Shown in pieces: positions 6,155-13,800 of a DNA stretch of 14,431 nt (position 1 is the stretch's first letter; each line of letters starts with the position of its first letter). Made by a program: the position numbers and the translations under genes. Under the pieces are notes generated by a model that did not search any database, was not told the DNA's origin, and saw only the letters and a list, made by a program, of their open reading frames with translations. The DNA lies in contig MHDQ01000274.1 in the NCBI GenBank assembly GCA_001803565.1, positions 1-14,431 of the forward strand. The letters are read 5' to 3'. The DNA is from Nitrospinae bacterium RIFCSPLOWO2_12_FULL_45_22. GTDB taxonomy: Bacteria; 2-12-FULL-45-22.

Positions 6155-6939
6155 CTTATTTCCCTGGATGCAAGCTGCTGACCAGTCAAACCAAACCGGC
6201 GTTCCCGTTTCTGGTAATCTAGCAAGGCAAGCAAAAGGTCATTCTCCTGGAAATCAGGCCATAATTTGCGGGTGAAATATAATTCCGTGTAAGCAATCTG
6301 CCATAAGAGGAAATTACTAATTCTGAACTCCCCACTGGTCCTTATCAAAAGGTCTGGTTCAGGCAAGCCCGAGGTATTTAGATATTGTCCGAAAAGGTCT
6401 TCATCAATCTCCTCTAGAGCAATATTGCCCTTAAGGAGGTCCTGGCAGATACCCTTCACTGCCTGGGTTATCTCGGTTCGGCTACCATAGCTCAATGCCA
6501 GGGTCAAGACCATGGCTTCATTATCCCTGGTCTCTCTAATGACCTTCTCTACTGCTTTTTGAACTGATACCGGCAGATCTTCTAGCCGACCAATTACATT
6601 ACAGCGAATATTCTCTCTTTTCATCCGAGCAAGTTCTTTATGGATATATTCCTCCAGGAGTTGCATCAGGGTATCTACCTCTGCCTTAGGCCGGTTCCAA
6701 TTTTCTATAGAAAAGCTGTATAGAGTTAAGGCCCTTATCCCTATCTTACGGCAGATAGTTACTGCTGCTTCCACGGATTTAATACCAGCACGATGACCAG
6801 CAACCCGGGGAAGAAATCGTTTTTGCGCCCACCTGCCATTACCATCCATTATAATAGCAATATGCTGTGGGAGTCTTTCTTGGTCCAACTGGTCAATTAA
6901 TTTCTGACTGGCCAAATGACTGCTCTCCGCCTTGGTCAT
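6151..6939 (-). CDS. uppS: Undecaprenyl diphosphate synthase (cis-prenyltransferase)
   Basis: A 262-residue cis-prenyltransferase that extends farnesyl-PP with isopentenyl-PP to make the C55 carrier lipid for peptidoglycan. Seen: IIMDGNGRWA with catalytic Asp32, FSIENWNRP (76-84), YGSR (151-154) and RTSGEFRISNFLLWQ (200-214). Length is typical. The ATG at 6939 has no clear Shine-Dalgarno sequence and follows a 213-bp spacer after frr, so the start is the least certain in this cluster; the first 23 residues are not conserved. It is coupled to cdsA by a GTGA overlap. Confidence 0.93.
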   Translation of the reverse strand: MTKAESSHLASQKLIDQLDQERLPQHIAIIMDGNGRWAQKRFLPRVAGHRAGIKSVEAAVTICRKIGIRALTLYSFSIENWNRPKAEVDTLMQLLEEYIHKELARMKRENIRCNVIGRLEDLPVSVQKAVEKVIRETRDNEAMVLTLALSYGSRTEITQAVKGICQDLLKGNIALEEIDEDLFGQYLNTSGLPEPDLLIRTSGEFRISNFLLWQIAYTELYFTRKLWPDFQENDLLLALLDYQKRERRFGLTGQQLASREIR

Positions 6940-7152
6940 TAGTCATTGGAGAAAAATTTAATGTAGTAGCAGAGCTTGCCTCTGCCTCAAACCGCTTGTA
7001 GCAAAGACAGGCTTTTGGGTGCCCTTTGGGTGTTGCCTTAGATTGACTTGCTTTGGATTCAGGATTATATATAACTTGTTTTGTCTTGTTTTGCTGAGGG
7101 CTAACCGCTGCGGGCTGGACGTTTGCCAGGAAAACAGGGACCAATGACTAAG
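6940..7152. other. frr-uppS spacer with a small palindrome
   Basis: A 213-bp gap that I consider noncoding. It holds the perfect hairpin GCAGAG (6969-6974), loop CTTGC, CTCTGC (6980-6985). A minus-strand TATAAT (7069-7064) sits in an AT stretch but has no acceptable -35 at 16-18 nt, so a promoter for uppS is only possible. A minus-strand frame of 83 codons spans the gap, but it starts without a ribosome binding site, its composition is unlike its neighbours and it runs into uppS out of frame. Confidence 0.4.
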
Positions 7153-7713
7153 TTAGAGCTCAAGAATCTCTTTACTCTTCCGCTCTCCTAGTTCATCTAC
7201 CAGCTCAATAAATTTGTCAGTAATCTTCTGGATATTTTCCTGGGTCTTATATAATTCATCCTCGGTAATCTCTTTCTCCTTCTCTAGCGATTTGAGCTCC
7301 TCATTTTTTTCCCGCCGGATGTTTCTAACAGCTACCTTACGCTCTTCCCCCATCTTTTTTACCACTTTTACTAGTTCTTTTCGTCTTTCCTCTGTTAAGG
7401 GAGGGACAGGGATTCTTATTATCTTCCCATCATTAGCAGGAGTAAGCCCTAGATCGGCTTTAAGGATGGCTTTCTCTATTTCCCCTAATAAACCCCTATC
7501 CCAGGGCTGTACCGTAATAAGGCGGCTTTCTGGAGTCGAAAGGGTAGCTATGTGGCTGAGGGGAGTGGGGCTACCATAAGAATTTACTACTACCCCTTCC
7601 AGAATAGAGGTAGAGGCCCGGCCAGTTCGGACAGTATTAAGTTGTTTTTTATATGCTTCAATAGAGTTCTGCATCTTCTTCTCAGTGTCTTTATAAATCT
7701 TCTCTACCACCAT
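7153..7713 (-). CDS. frr: Ribosome recycling factor
   Basis: A 186-residue protein that, with EF-G, splits post-termination ribosomes; normal RRF length is about 185. The three-helix-bundle segments frame the small domain: the early helix has LNTVRTGRAS (25-34), the middle carries PWDRGLLGEIEKAILKADLG and then RIPVPPLTEERRKELVK, and the last third is a long charged helix. ATG at 7713 follows GAGG. It lies 35 nt after pyrH, continuing the rpsB-tsf-pyrH-frr order seen in very many bacteria. Confidence 0.96.
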   Translation of the reverse strand: MVVEKIYKDTEKKMQNSIEAYKKQLNTVRTGRASTSILEGVVVNSYGSPTPLSHIATLSTPESRLITVQPWDRGLLGEIEKAILKADLGLTPANDGKIIRIPVPPLTEERRKELVKVVKKMGEERKVAVRNIRREKNEELKSLEKEKEITEDELYKTQENIQKITDKFIELVDELGERKSKEILEL

Positions 7714-7748
7714 AACCTCGATCTTCCAGGAATTTCCTTTTTGCTGGG

Positions 7749-8462
7749 TCAGGAGACTAAAGTGCCAATAGGTTCTCCCATTAATATCCGTTTAATATTG
7801 TCCTTCTCCATTAGATTAAAGATAATGATAGGCAATTTATTATCCATACAAAGGGAAATAGCCGCGGCATCCATTACCTTAAGACCATTCTTTAGAACAT
7901 CCAGATAGGTGAGGGTATTAAATTTTACTGCATTTTCATCCTTTAGGGGATCATTGGTATAAACCCCATCTACCCGCGTGCCCTTCAAAATTACCTCGGC
8001 CCCTATCTCCATAGCCCGTAGGGAGGCCGCAGTGTCAGTGCTAAAATAAGGGTTTCCTGTGCCACCTGCGAATATAACCACCCGCCCTTTCTCTAGATGC
8101 CTCATAGCCCGGCGCCGGATATAAGGTTCAGCCAATTCCTTCATTTCGATAGCGGTTTGGACCCTGGTAATTATACCGACTTTCTCCAGGACATCTTGCA
8201 AAGCCAGGCCATTGATTACTGTGGCCAGCATACCCATATAATCCCCGGTAACTCTTTCGATGCCGAAGTTCTCCGCTACGTTACCCCGGAATATATTACC
8301 CCCCCCAATAACTATAGCCGTCTCGGCGCCCATTTCCTGGATTTCTTTTATCTCCAGGGCAATAATTGTTAATATTTTAGGTTCAATGCCAAACTGAAAT
8401 TCCCCCTGCAGGGCTTCACCACTAAGTTTGAGCAATATCCTTTTATATTTTAGTTGATTCAT
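7749..8462 (-). CDS. pyrH: UMP kinase
   Basis: A 237-residue amino-acid-kinase-fold enzyme that phosphorylates UMP to UDP with ATP, as a cytosolic hexamer. Seen: LKLSGEAL (11-18), [10 protein letters not shown] (51-60), [13 protein letters not shown] (73-85), [16 protein letters not shown] (131-146) and [13 protein letters not shown] (160-172). Length fits the bacterial family. The ATG at 8462 lies 3 nt past the tsf stop and has only AAGG at a long distance, so translation probably depends on ribosomes arriving from tsf. Confidence 0.96.
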   Translation of the reverse strand: MNQLKYKRILLKLSGEALQGEFQFGIEPKILTIIALEIKEIQEMGAETAIVIGGGNIFRGNVAENFGIERVTGDYMGMLATVINGLALQDVLEKVGIITRVQTAIEMKELAEPYIRRRAMRHLEKGRVVIFAGGTGNPYFSTDTAASLRAMEIGAEVILKGTRVDGVYTNDPLKDENAVKFNTLTYLDVLKNGLKVMDAAAISLCMDNKLPIIIFNLMEKDNIKRILMGEPIGTLVS

Positions 8463-8465
8463 TGA

Positions 8466-9071
8466 CTAACTTTTACCTTCATCTCCCACTTGAAATCGGG
8501 CAAACCTCTTTATGGTAATATTTTCCCCTAATAGCCCGATCTTTTGGGAGATCACCTGCTCTATCCGAAGGTCAGGGTCTTTTATAAAAGGCTGTTCTAA
8601 CAGGCAAACTTCTGAAAAATATTTCTCCATCTTACCTTCAACGATCTTTTCAATAACTTTTTCCGGTTTGCCCGCAGCTTGAGCCTCCGCAGCAAATACC
8701 TGTCGCTCTTTATCAAGGACCTCCCCGGAAATATCTTCTTGTTTAAGATAAAGCGGATTTGTAGCAGCAATTTGCATGGATAGGTCCTTAACTAGCTCGA
8801 TAAATTCTGGGGTCTTAGCCACAAAATCTGTCTCACAATTAACTTCTACTAATACCCCTAATTTGCCACCTGCATGGATATAAGAGCCAATAAGCCCTTC
8901 ACTGGTGGGGCGACTGCCTTTTCTAAGGGCCTCGGCTAACCCTTTAGCCCTTAGATTACCAATAGCCTTTTCTAGATCGCCACCAGCTTCAGCCAGGGCA
9001 TTCTTACAATCCATCATACCTGCCCCAGTTTTATCCCGTAGCTCTTTTACCATAGAAGCTGTCACATTCAT
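8466..9071 (-). CDS. tsf: Elongation factor Ts
   Basis: A 201-residue guanine-nucleotide exchange factor for EF-Tu. Residues 1-55 form the UBA-like domain (VKELRDKTGAGMMDCKNAL, 8-26) and TDFVA (81-85) is the EF-Tu-contacting motif. It is the short form seen in Thermus-like and other lineages, against about 283 residues in E. coli. I chose ATG at 9071: GAGGAGG directly precedes it and overlaps the rpsB TGA. A frame from 9107 would add 12 unconserved residues inside rpsB. Confidence 0.95.
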   Translation of the reverse strand: MNVTASMVKELRDKTGAGMMDCKNALAEAGGDLEKAIGNLRAKGLAEALRKGSRPTSEGLIGSYIHAGGKLGVLVEVNCETDFVAKTPEFIELVKDLSMQIAATNPLYLKQEDISGEVLDKERQVFAAEAQAAGKPEKVIEKIVEGKMEKYFSEVCLLEQPFIKDPDLRIEQVISQKIGLLGENITIKRFARFQVGDEGKS

Positions 9072-9081
9072 TATTTCCTCC

Positions 9082-9972
9082 TCACACAGATGCCTCCAAC
9101 TCCGCAACCTCTCCTGTTTCTATGCGCTTTTTACCCGGTCTTTTCTTCTTGCCTCGGGTCTCATCTGATTCCTCTTTCAGTTTCTCTTCAAACGCTTCCT
9201 CTGGAATCTCTACTATGGTCCCTAGCGGAAGGAATTCTGTAACCTCTTCGGGCAATTTTCCTTCACTTAAAACCGCTATTTGGTCAAGGTAGGCCGTTTT
9301 TCCCTCTAAAATAGCATCGGCCATCTTAGAGGTTACTAAACGGATGGCTCTTATAGCATCGTCATTACCCGGTATAACGTAATCAATCCCATCGGGATCG
9401 CAGTTAGTATCTACTAATGCTACTACAGGTATCTGCATTCTCTTAGCTTCATTGATAGCAGTCTTTTCCTTCTTAGGATCTATAAGAAAGAGGGCTTTAG
9501 GTAGTTTCTCCAGGGTTTTTACTCCACCAAGCGATTTTTCCAGCCTTTGCCTTTCTTTTTCCAGCTTTAACACCTCTTTTTTGGGTAAGGTCCTTAGCTT
9601 ATCTTCTTCTCCCATCTTCTCCAGCTTTTTAAGCTTAAGGATACTTTTTCTAACGGTCACAAAGTTAGTCAGCATACCGCCCAGCCATCTCTGAGTCACA
9701 TAAGGCATATTACAGCGGTTAGCTTCTTGAGCGATGGTTTCTTGGGCCTGCTTCTTTGTCCCTACAAATAGAACTTTTTCTCCTTGAGAAGCCGTTTCCA
9801 CAAGAAAATTGTATGCCTCATGAAATTTTTCTAAAGTCTTCCTCAAATCAATAATATATATGCCATTGCGGGCATTGAAGAGATATTTTTTCATCTTTGG
9901 ATTCCAGCGCTTGGTCTGGTGTCCAAAATGAAATCCTGCTTCTAGTAATTGCTTCATGGTAACAATGGTCAA
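9082..9972 (-). CDS. rpsB: 30S ribosomal protein S2, TTG start and charged C-terminal tail
   Basis: A 296-residue S2 protein of the small subunit. Core signatures: [19 protein letters not shown] (9-27), [12 protein letters not shown] (36-47), [12 protein letters not shown] near residue 93, and [12 protein letters not shown] near 210. S2 is about 240 residues in E. coli; here a tail of some 45 residues, acidic then lysine-rich then acidic, follows the core. The start is TTG at 9972, chosen because GGGGGAGG sits 9 nt upstream. The next ATG, at 9957, would put the ribosome binding site about 23 nt away. Confidence 0.95.
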   Translation of the reverse strand: MTIVTMKQLLEAGFHFGHQTKRWNPKMKKYLFNARNGIYIIDLRKTLEKFHEAYNFLVETASQGEKVLFVGTKKQAQETIAQEANRCNMPYVTQRWLGGMLTNFVTVRKSILKLKKLEKMGEEDKLRTLPKKEVLKLEKERQRLEKSLGGVKTLEKLPKALFLIDPKKEKTAINEAKRMQIPVVALVDTNCDPDGIDYVIPGNDDAIRAIRLVTSKMADAILEGKTAYLDQIAVLSEGKLPEEVTEFLPLGTIVEIPEEAFEEKLKEESDETRGKKKRPGKKRIETGEVAELEASV

Positions 9973-10029
9973 ATTATCTATCCTCCCCCTTTCGTTATCG
10001 TTAACTAGTAGAACCTTTCTTAATTAGCA

Positions 10030-10105
10030 TGTCATCTCGACCGAAGGGAGAGATATTGGTAACATTCCTTATTCATTAAGATTTCTCGCTTCGCTCGAAA
10101 TGACA
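10030..10105. repeat. Long palindromic repeat in the rpsB leader
   Basis: TGTCATCTCGACCGAAGGGA... (10030-10057) pairs with the reverse of ...TCTCGCTTCGCTCGAAATGACA (10078-10105) at about 23 of 28 positions, with a 20-nt loop. 'GTCATTTCGAGCGAAGCGAGAAATC' type palindromes are, from memory, dispersed in many bacterial genomes. Here it lies between the proposed rpsB promoter and the gene, so it would be transcribed as a 5' UTR hairpin ending about 58 nt before the start codon. Confidence 0.65.
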
Positions 10106-10160
10106 GCATTGCAACGTTATTTAAAAGACGCTCTCCTAGGTTCCTACTTTGCCTTTTCTA

Positions 10161-10189
10161 AACCTAGCATATCCTGGGTATCAATTCAA
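10161..10189 (-). promoter_or_regulatory. Probable sigma70-type promoter of rpsB-tsf-pyrH-frr
   Basis: On the minus strand, TTGAAT (10189-10184), a 17-nt spacer and TAGGTT (10166-10161). Start of transcription is expected near 10154, giving a leader of about 180 nt before the rpsB TTG. The position, just past argJ and before a conserved operon, supports it; the -10 is only a 4 of 6 match. Confidence 0.4.
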
Positions 10190-10196
10190 GGGTTTT

Positions 10197-10220
10197 TTCA
10201 AGTAAGATTTCAAGTAAGAT
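10197..10220. repeat. 12-bp tandem duplication across the argJ stop codon
   Basis: TTCAAGTAAGAT occurs twice back to back (10197-10208, 10209-10220). On the minus strand each copy carries ACT TGA, so argJ stops in the first copy it meets (10212-10210) and a second in-frame TGA follows 12 nt later. Confidence 0.8.
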
Positions 10221-11415
10221 ATTGAGAGTTTAATCTGACATACTCTGTGGAGAGATCGCTAGTCCATATTACGGTCTCAGCCCTACCCAGGTTCAGATCA
10301 ACCACAACCCTTATCTCCTTCTTTCTGAATATCTCCCTGGCCTTTTCTTCCCATGCCCCAAGAACCGCTATTCCTTGTTGAACAAGGTTCAAGTCATCTA
10401 CCGCGATGCTAATTTTGTTAGGATTAACCCTAGCCTCCGCCTTTCCAATAGCCATCATGAATCGCCCCCAATTCGGGTCTTCACCAAAAAAAGCGGTTTT
10501 TACCAGTAGGGAATTAGCTAAGCTACGGGCTACTGCCTCAGCATCTCTAGGAGTGGCTGCCCCAACTACTCTGATCTCTATAAATTTGGTGATGCCTTCA
10601 CCATCCTGGACAATAAGGTGGGCAAGGGCCAAAGTGACATGGTCTAGGGCCTCCTGAAAGGCCCGATATGCCTGGTTCTTGGTACAGACTCTCTCATTTC
10701 TAGCTAGCCCATTAGCCAGGCAGATAACCATATCATTGGTACTAGTATCACCATCTATCGTTATACGGTTGAAGCTCTTGTCTACCGCCTTCTTGAGGGC
10801 ATATTGTAGCAGGCTTCTCTCAATATTAAAATCAGTGGCCAGGAAGCAGAGCATGGTAGCCATATCAGGCTGGATCATTCCCGCACCTTTGGCTATCCCT
10901 CCTAAGTGGAAAGTCTGGCCCCTATAGTTCCATTCAACCGCCAGCTCTTTACTTGTTTTATCGGTAGTAAGGATCGCCTCTGCTGCGGCTCTTCCGCCTT
11001 CGGGACTTAAGGCTTTTATTAGCGAGGGGAGGGCGGTTTTGATCTTCTCCAGCGGTAGTTTTTTACCAATAATGCCGGTAGAGGCCAGCAAGATAGCACG
11101 AGGGTCTGCTTGTAGATATTTAGCTGTTAGGGAGGCTAGCTCTTGGGCATGGGAATAGCCTTCGGGGCCGGTACAGCAATTGGCATTGCCACTATTGACC
11201 AGGATAGCCCTGGTTAACTCATACTTTATATGATCGAGGGTAAGTTTAAGGGGCTCAGCCTGAACCTTATTTCGGCTAAAGAGGCCCGCTGATATTGCTG
11301 GTGGGTCTGAAACTATCAATGCCAAGTCCTTTCCCGCTTCTTTTATGCCGCACTGAATACCACCCGCCTTTATCCCAGGAACTACTGTAATACCTCCGGT
11401 AACTTCTCTGATCAT
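10210..11415 (-). CDS. argJ: Glutamate N-acetyltransferase / amino-acid acetyltransferase
   Basis: A 401-residue ArgJ (ornithine acetyltransferase), which moves acetyl from N-acetylornithine to glutamate and so recycles the blocking group in arginine synthesis; some members also use acetyl-CoA. It is a self-cleaving Ntn-type enzyme: the cleavage site is [14 protein letters not shown] with Thr187 as the new N-terminal nucleophile. [10 protein letters not shown] (74-83) and STGIIG (112-117) are the other family blocks, and the end [10 protein letters not shown] is normal. ATG at 11415 has no clear ribosome binding site and lies 7 nt past the argC stop, so coupling to argC is likely. Whether it is mono- or bifunctional cannot be told. 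Confidence 0.95.
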   Translation of the reverse strand: MIREVTGGITVVPGIKAGGIQCGIKEAGKDLALIVSDPPAISAGLFSRNKVQAEPLKLTLDHIKYELTRAILVNSGNANCCTGPEGYSHAQELASLTAKYLQADPRAILLASTGIIGKKLPLEKIKTALPSLIKALSPEGGRAAAEAILTTDKTSKELAVEWNYRGQTFHLGGIAKGAGMIQPDMATMLCFLATDFNIERSLLQYALKKAVDKSFNRITIDGDTSTNDMVICLANGLARNERVCTKNQAYRAFQEALDHVTLALAHLIVQDGEGITKFIEIRVVGAATPRDAEAVARSLANSLLVKTAFFGEDPNWGRFMMAIGKAEARVNPNKISIAVDDLNLVQQGIAVLGAWEEKAREIFRKKEIRVVVDLNLGRAETVIWTSDLSTEYVRLNSQYLT

Positions 11416-11422
11416 TGTGCTG

Positions 11423-12463
11423 TTAAGGGTACATAGTAGGAGTATCTAATCCGGTCTTTTCGCCAAAATTATACATGATATTCATATTCTGTATGGCCTG
11501 ACCGGAGGCCCCTTTGACCAGGTTATCTATAACTGATATAATCTTGAGGAGTTTGTTTCGCTTGTCCCAAAAAAGTGCTATGTCGCAACAATTGGTGCCT
11601 ACTACCTGCCGGGTATCAGGCAGGCTACCTGGCCCCCGGAGCCGGATAAATGGTTCATTTTGATAAAAATTTTGGTACCATTCCATGATATTTTGTAGGG
11701 GATGTTCTACCTTGGGCTTGACATAGATAGTGTTCAAAATCCCGCGGCTCATGGGTGCCAGGTGGGGGGTGAAGGAAACCAGCACCTCTTCCCCCGCTAA
11801 GCAAGAGAGCTCTTGCTCTATTTCCGGTATATGCCGATGCATAACAGGCTGATAAGCCTTTAACGCATCATGGCATTCGCAGAATTGATACTCTAGCTCT
11901 ACCTTTCTGCCAGCCCCAGAGATGCCAGACTTGGAATCCACCAGGATAAATTTACCATCAATCAGCTTTTCTTTTAATAGTGGGGCAAGGGCAAGGATGA
12001 TCCCAGTGGGGTAACAGCCGGGATTTGCCACTATCTGAGCATCTTTTATTGGGGGCCGATAAATCTCAGGCAGGCCATATACTGCTTCGGATAAAAGCTC
12101 TGGACACGCATGGGTACAATCGTACCACTGGGCAAAGGTTTGGGGATCTTTTAGCCGGAAATCGGCGCTGAGGTCTATTATCCTGAGCCTATCTTTTCGC
12201 AAAAGGGGCACTAATGCCATAGAAGAGAGATGGGGAAGGGCCATAAAAACCAATTGGCAATCGGTGGCAATATCTCTTGGTTGAAGCTTTTCGTAGTTTA
12301 ACTCTATCCAGCCCTCGAGAGAAGGGAAGACCTCAGATATTTTATGCCCGGCATACTTTTCCGAGGTAATAGTAGTAATCTCTACCTCTGGATGACGTAA
12401 CAATAGCCTTATCAATTCCAAGCCCGTATAACCGCTTGCCCCTATAATACCTACCTTTAACAA
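11423..12463 (-). CDS. argC: N-acetyl-gamma-glutamyl-phosphate reductase
   Basis: A 346-residue enzyme that reduces N-acetylglutamyl phosphate to the semialdehyde with NADPH, step three of arginine synthesis. Seen: VGIIGASGYTG (4-14) for NADPH binding, ANPGCYPTG with catalytic Cys150, SGISGAGRK (179-187) and HRHIPEI (209-215) with the catalytic His. I chose TTG at 12463, with GGGAGGA at 12481-12475 (11-nt spacing), because homologues begin 2-4 residues before GIIGASGYTG. The frame stays open to GTG at 12550 and ATG at 12544, which would add 27-29 basic residues unlike the family and have no ribosome binding site, so an automatic annotation may start there. Confidence 0.92.
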   Translation of the reverse strand: MLKVGIIGASGYTGLELIRLLLRHPEVEITTITSEKYAGHKISEVFPSLEGWIELNYEKLQPRDIATDCQLVFMALPHLSSMALVPLLRKDRLRIIDLSADFRLKDPQTFAQWYDCTHACPELLSEAVYGLPEIYRPPIKDAQIVANPGCYPTGIILALAPLLKEKLIDGKFILVDSKSGISGAGRKVELEYQFCECHDALKAYQPVMHRHIPEIEQELSCLAGEEVLVSFTPHLAPMSRGILNTIYVKPKVEHPLQNIMEWYQNFYQNEPFIRLRGPGSLPDTRQVVGTNCCDIALFWDKRNKLLKIISVIDNLVKGASGQAIQNMNIMYNFGEKTGLDTPTMYP

Positions 12464-12545
12464 TCCCTTTACTATCCTCCCATCTACCCGAGGCTTTATT
12501 AGGCCCTGACCCTTTAGACCACCACGTGGCAAAAAATCTCGCATG

Positions 12546-12568
12546 TTCACCGCGTACTCGGCGGTGAA
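12546..12568. repeat. 8-bp hairpin in the argC leader
   Basis: TTCACCGC (12546-12553) and GCGGTGAA (12561-12568) are perfect arms with a 7-nt loop. On the minus strand T6 follows 9-10 nt later (ATGCGAGATTTTTT), which is too far for a textbook terminator. It adjoins the ARG-box candidate. Confidence 0.4.
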
Positions 12569-12579
12569 ATAAAAATTCT
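12566..12579 (-). promoter_or_regulatory. Candidate ARG box (arginine repressor operator) before argCJ
   Basis: The minus strand reads AGAATTTTTATTTC, sharing the 11-base core GAATTTTTATT with the known ARG-box consensus (roughly TGAATTTTTATTCA). It lies directly between the rpsI terminator and argC, where an ArgR/AhrC site would be expected. A TAGAAT that could be the argC -10 overlaps it (12580-12575), with a weak TTCTTT 17 nt upstream. The region is AT-rich, only one box is visible, and argR is not in the window. Confidence 0.4.
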
Positions 12580-12592
12580 ATTTTTGGGCCAA

Positions 12593-12626
12593 ATAAAAAA
12601 GAAGGTCTAACGACCTTCTTTTTTAT
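12593..12626 (-). terminator. Strong bidirectional intrinsic terminator of rplM-rpsI
   Basis: ATAAAAAAGAAGGTC (12593-12607), loop TAAC, GACCTTCTTTTTTAT (12612-12626): a perfect 15-bp stem whose GC-rich tip GAAGGTC/GACCTTC is followed by T6 on both strands. It lies 29 nt past the rpsI stop and separates the ribosomal-protein unit from argCJ. Confidence 0.93.
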
Positions 12627-12655
12627 ATAAGAGAGTGCCAAAATTTATATAAATA

Positions 12656-13048
12656 TTATCTCTTAGAGTATTGGAAGCGAGCCCTAGCCCCACGCTGACC
12701 ATATTTTTTCCGCTCTTTTATCCTGGAGTCGCGGGTCAGAAAGCCTGCCTTTTTCAAAATGGCCCTTAATCCCGGATCAGAGAGCAAAAGGGCGCGAGAA
12801 ATCCCATGTTTTATGGCTCCTGCCTGGCCTGAGTGACCACCACCTTTAGCCGTGGCTATTACATCAAACTTTTCTGCGGTATTAGTAAGTTCCAATGGCT
12901 GCTGGAGGATCATCTTAGAAGTGCCTCTGGAGAAATAATTGTCCATAGGAGTATTGTTTATCTTTATATTACCATTGCCTGGACGCAGCCATACTCGCGC
13001 AACCGCGGTCTTCCTTTTTCCTGTAGCATAAAAGCCTCTTTCTTCCAT
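12656..13048 (-). CDS. rpsI: 30S ribosomal protein S9
   Basis: A 130-residue S9 protein, standard length. Seen: [18 protein letters not shown] near the N-terminus, [19 protein letters not shown] (69-87), and the basic C-terminal tail [16 protein letters not shown], which in the 30S reaches toward the P-site tRNA. ATG at 13048 follows GGAGGAA. It is 24 nt downstream of rplM, the conserved L13-S9 pair, and ends before a strong terminator. Confidence 0.97.
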   Translation of the reverse strand: MEERGFYATGKRKTAVARVWLRPGNGNIKINNTPMDNYFSRGTSKMILQQPLELTNTAEKFDVIATAKGGGHSGQAGAIKHGISRALLLSDPGLRAILKKAGFLTRDSRIKERKKYGQRGARARFQYSKR

Positions 13049-13072
13049 CTATTCCTCCATATAGTGGTAGAC

Positions 13073-13501
13073 CTATATCGCTAATATCTCTGGCTTTTGG
13101 GCATGCTGTTGATGGTTAGAGCCAGCGTAAATCCTTATTTTCTTCAACATGTCCCTACCCAGCTTATTTTTGGGCAACATTCCCTTTATAGCAAACTGCA
13201 ATAGCCGCTCTGGATGGGTCTGCATCAATTTTTCCGCAGTTACAGACTTTAGACCGCCAGGATAGCCTGAATATCTATAATAAACTTTATCTTTCAATTT
13301 CTTACCAGTCAATAATACTTTGCTAGCATTGATAATGATTACATGATCCCCGGTATCAACATGGGGGGTATAGATAGGGCGATGTTTACCTCGTAATATC
13401 TTTGCCACTTCCGAGGCCAATCTGCCTAAAATCTTCCCCTCGGCATCAACTAAAATCCACTTTCTCTCTACTTCTTCTGTTTTTGCCGAAAAAGTCTTCA
13501 T
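13073..13501 (-). CDS. rplM: 50S ribosomal protein L13
   Basis: A 142-residue L13 protein, standard length. Seen: [22 protein letters not shown] (from 15), [16 protein letters not shown] (47-62), [11 protein letters not shown] (75-85) and the [21 protein letters not shown] block (from 107). ATG at 13501 is preceded by AGAGGAG at 13520-13514. It is the first gene after a near-consensus promoter and a structured leader of about 200 nt. Confidence 0.97.
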   Translation of the reverse strand: MKTFSAKTEEVERKWILVDAEGKILGRLASEVAKILRGKHRPIYTPHVDTGDHVIIINASKVLLTGKKLKDKVYYRYSGYPGGLKSVTAEKLMQTHPERLLQFAIKGMLPKNKLGRDMLKKIRIYAGSNHQQHAQKPEILAI

Positions 13502-13515
13502 AATAATTACTGCTC

Positions 13516-13605
13516 CTCTAAGCTCTTCCTTAGTGCTTCATTTCATAAATACAGTTACGTATTATGCCTATTTTTAACCTCTCCTGTATTCCTTAGAGCA
13601 CTAAG
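13516..13605 (-). promoter_or_regulatory. Structured 5' leader of rplM, possible translational control element
   Basis: Outer stem: CTTAGTGCT/AGCACTAAG, 9 bp perfect (plus-strand positions 13529-13537 and 13597-13605). Inner stem: AATACAG/CTGTATT, 7 bp perfect (13548-13554 and 13584-13590). In addition CTCTAAG (13516-13522), which on the mRNA is CUUAGAG at the ribosome binding site, is complementary to the segment at 13592-13598. That second pairing shares two bases with the outer stem, so the two compete and one would mask the ribosome binding site. Several ribosomal-protein operons are controlled this way by their own product; that this leader binds L13 or S9 is inference. Confidence 0.4.
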
Positions 13606-13643
13606 TATTCCAAAAATCGGTAAAAGCTATCTCTAGCAAATTG

Positions 13644-13691
13644 GTGACAGTTCAGGTTCCTTGTCACTTTCGATAGGGGCTGAACTGTTAC
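13644..13691. repeat. Inverted repeat at the 5' end of the rplM transcript
   Basis: GTGACAGTTCAG (13644-13655) and CTGAACTGTTAC (13680-13691) pair at 11 of 12 positions around a 24-nt loop. Within it, GTGAC (13644-13648) can alternatively pair with GTCAC (13662-13666). It starts about 7 nt after the expected transcription start, so it would form a 5'-terminal mRNA hairpin, unless it is simply a palindromic spacer repeat. Confidence 0.5.
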
Positions 13692-13704
13692 GCAAATTGA
13701 TTAT

Positions 13705-13732
13705 ATTTTATGGGGAGATATTTTTTTGTCAA
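13705..13732 (-). promoter_or_regulatory. Promoter of rplM-rpsI
   Basis: On the minus strand, TTGACA (13732-13727, perfect -35), a 16-nt spacer and TAAAAT (13710-13705, 5 of 6). Transcription should start near 13698, leaving a leader of about 197 nt. This is the best promoter match in the window and is placed as expected for a ribosomal-protein unit. Confidence 0.68.
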
Positions 13733-13772
13733 GTCAATTAGTCAATTTGGCTATTTTGTGAAGTAACATTCC

Positions 13773-13797
13773 GGGGAAACCCCAGATTTTTATCTGG
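13773..13797. terminator. Two small adjoining hairpins after the phosphatase gene
   Basis: GGGG-AAA-CCCC (13773-13783) abuts CCAGAT-TTTT-ATCTGG (13782-13797), sharing two bases, so they are alternatives. They begin a few bases past the phosphatase stop. No T-run follows on the minus strand, so termination is uncertain. Confidence 0.3.
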
Positions 13798-13800
13798 CCA

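Noticed and set aside
6893-7144. Minus-strand 83-codon frame between frr and uppS
   Set aside because: No ribosome binding site, spacer-like composition, contains a palindrome and overlaps the uppS start out of frame.
9973-10160. Known riboswitch or S2-binding leader in front of rpsB
   Set aside because: I see only the palindromic repeat; no conserved riboswitch core or known S2 leader motif is recognisable.
12342-12641. Minus-strand 99-codon frame over the argC start and leader
   Set aside because: It starts inside the rpsI terminator stem and overlaps the conserved NADPH-binding end of argC in another frame.
13502-13800. tRNA or other small RNA gene in the 299-bp gap
   Set aside because: No cloverleaf or T-loop GTTCRA pattern in context; the stems are explained by a leader and palindromes.
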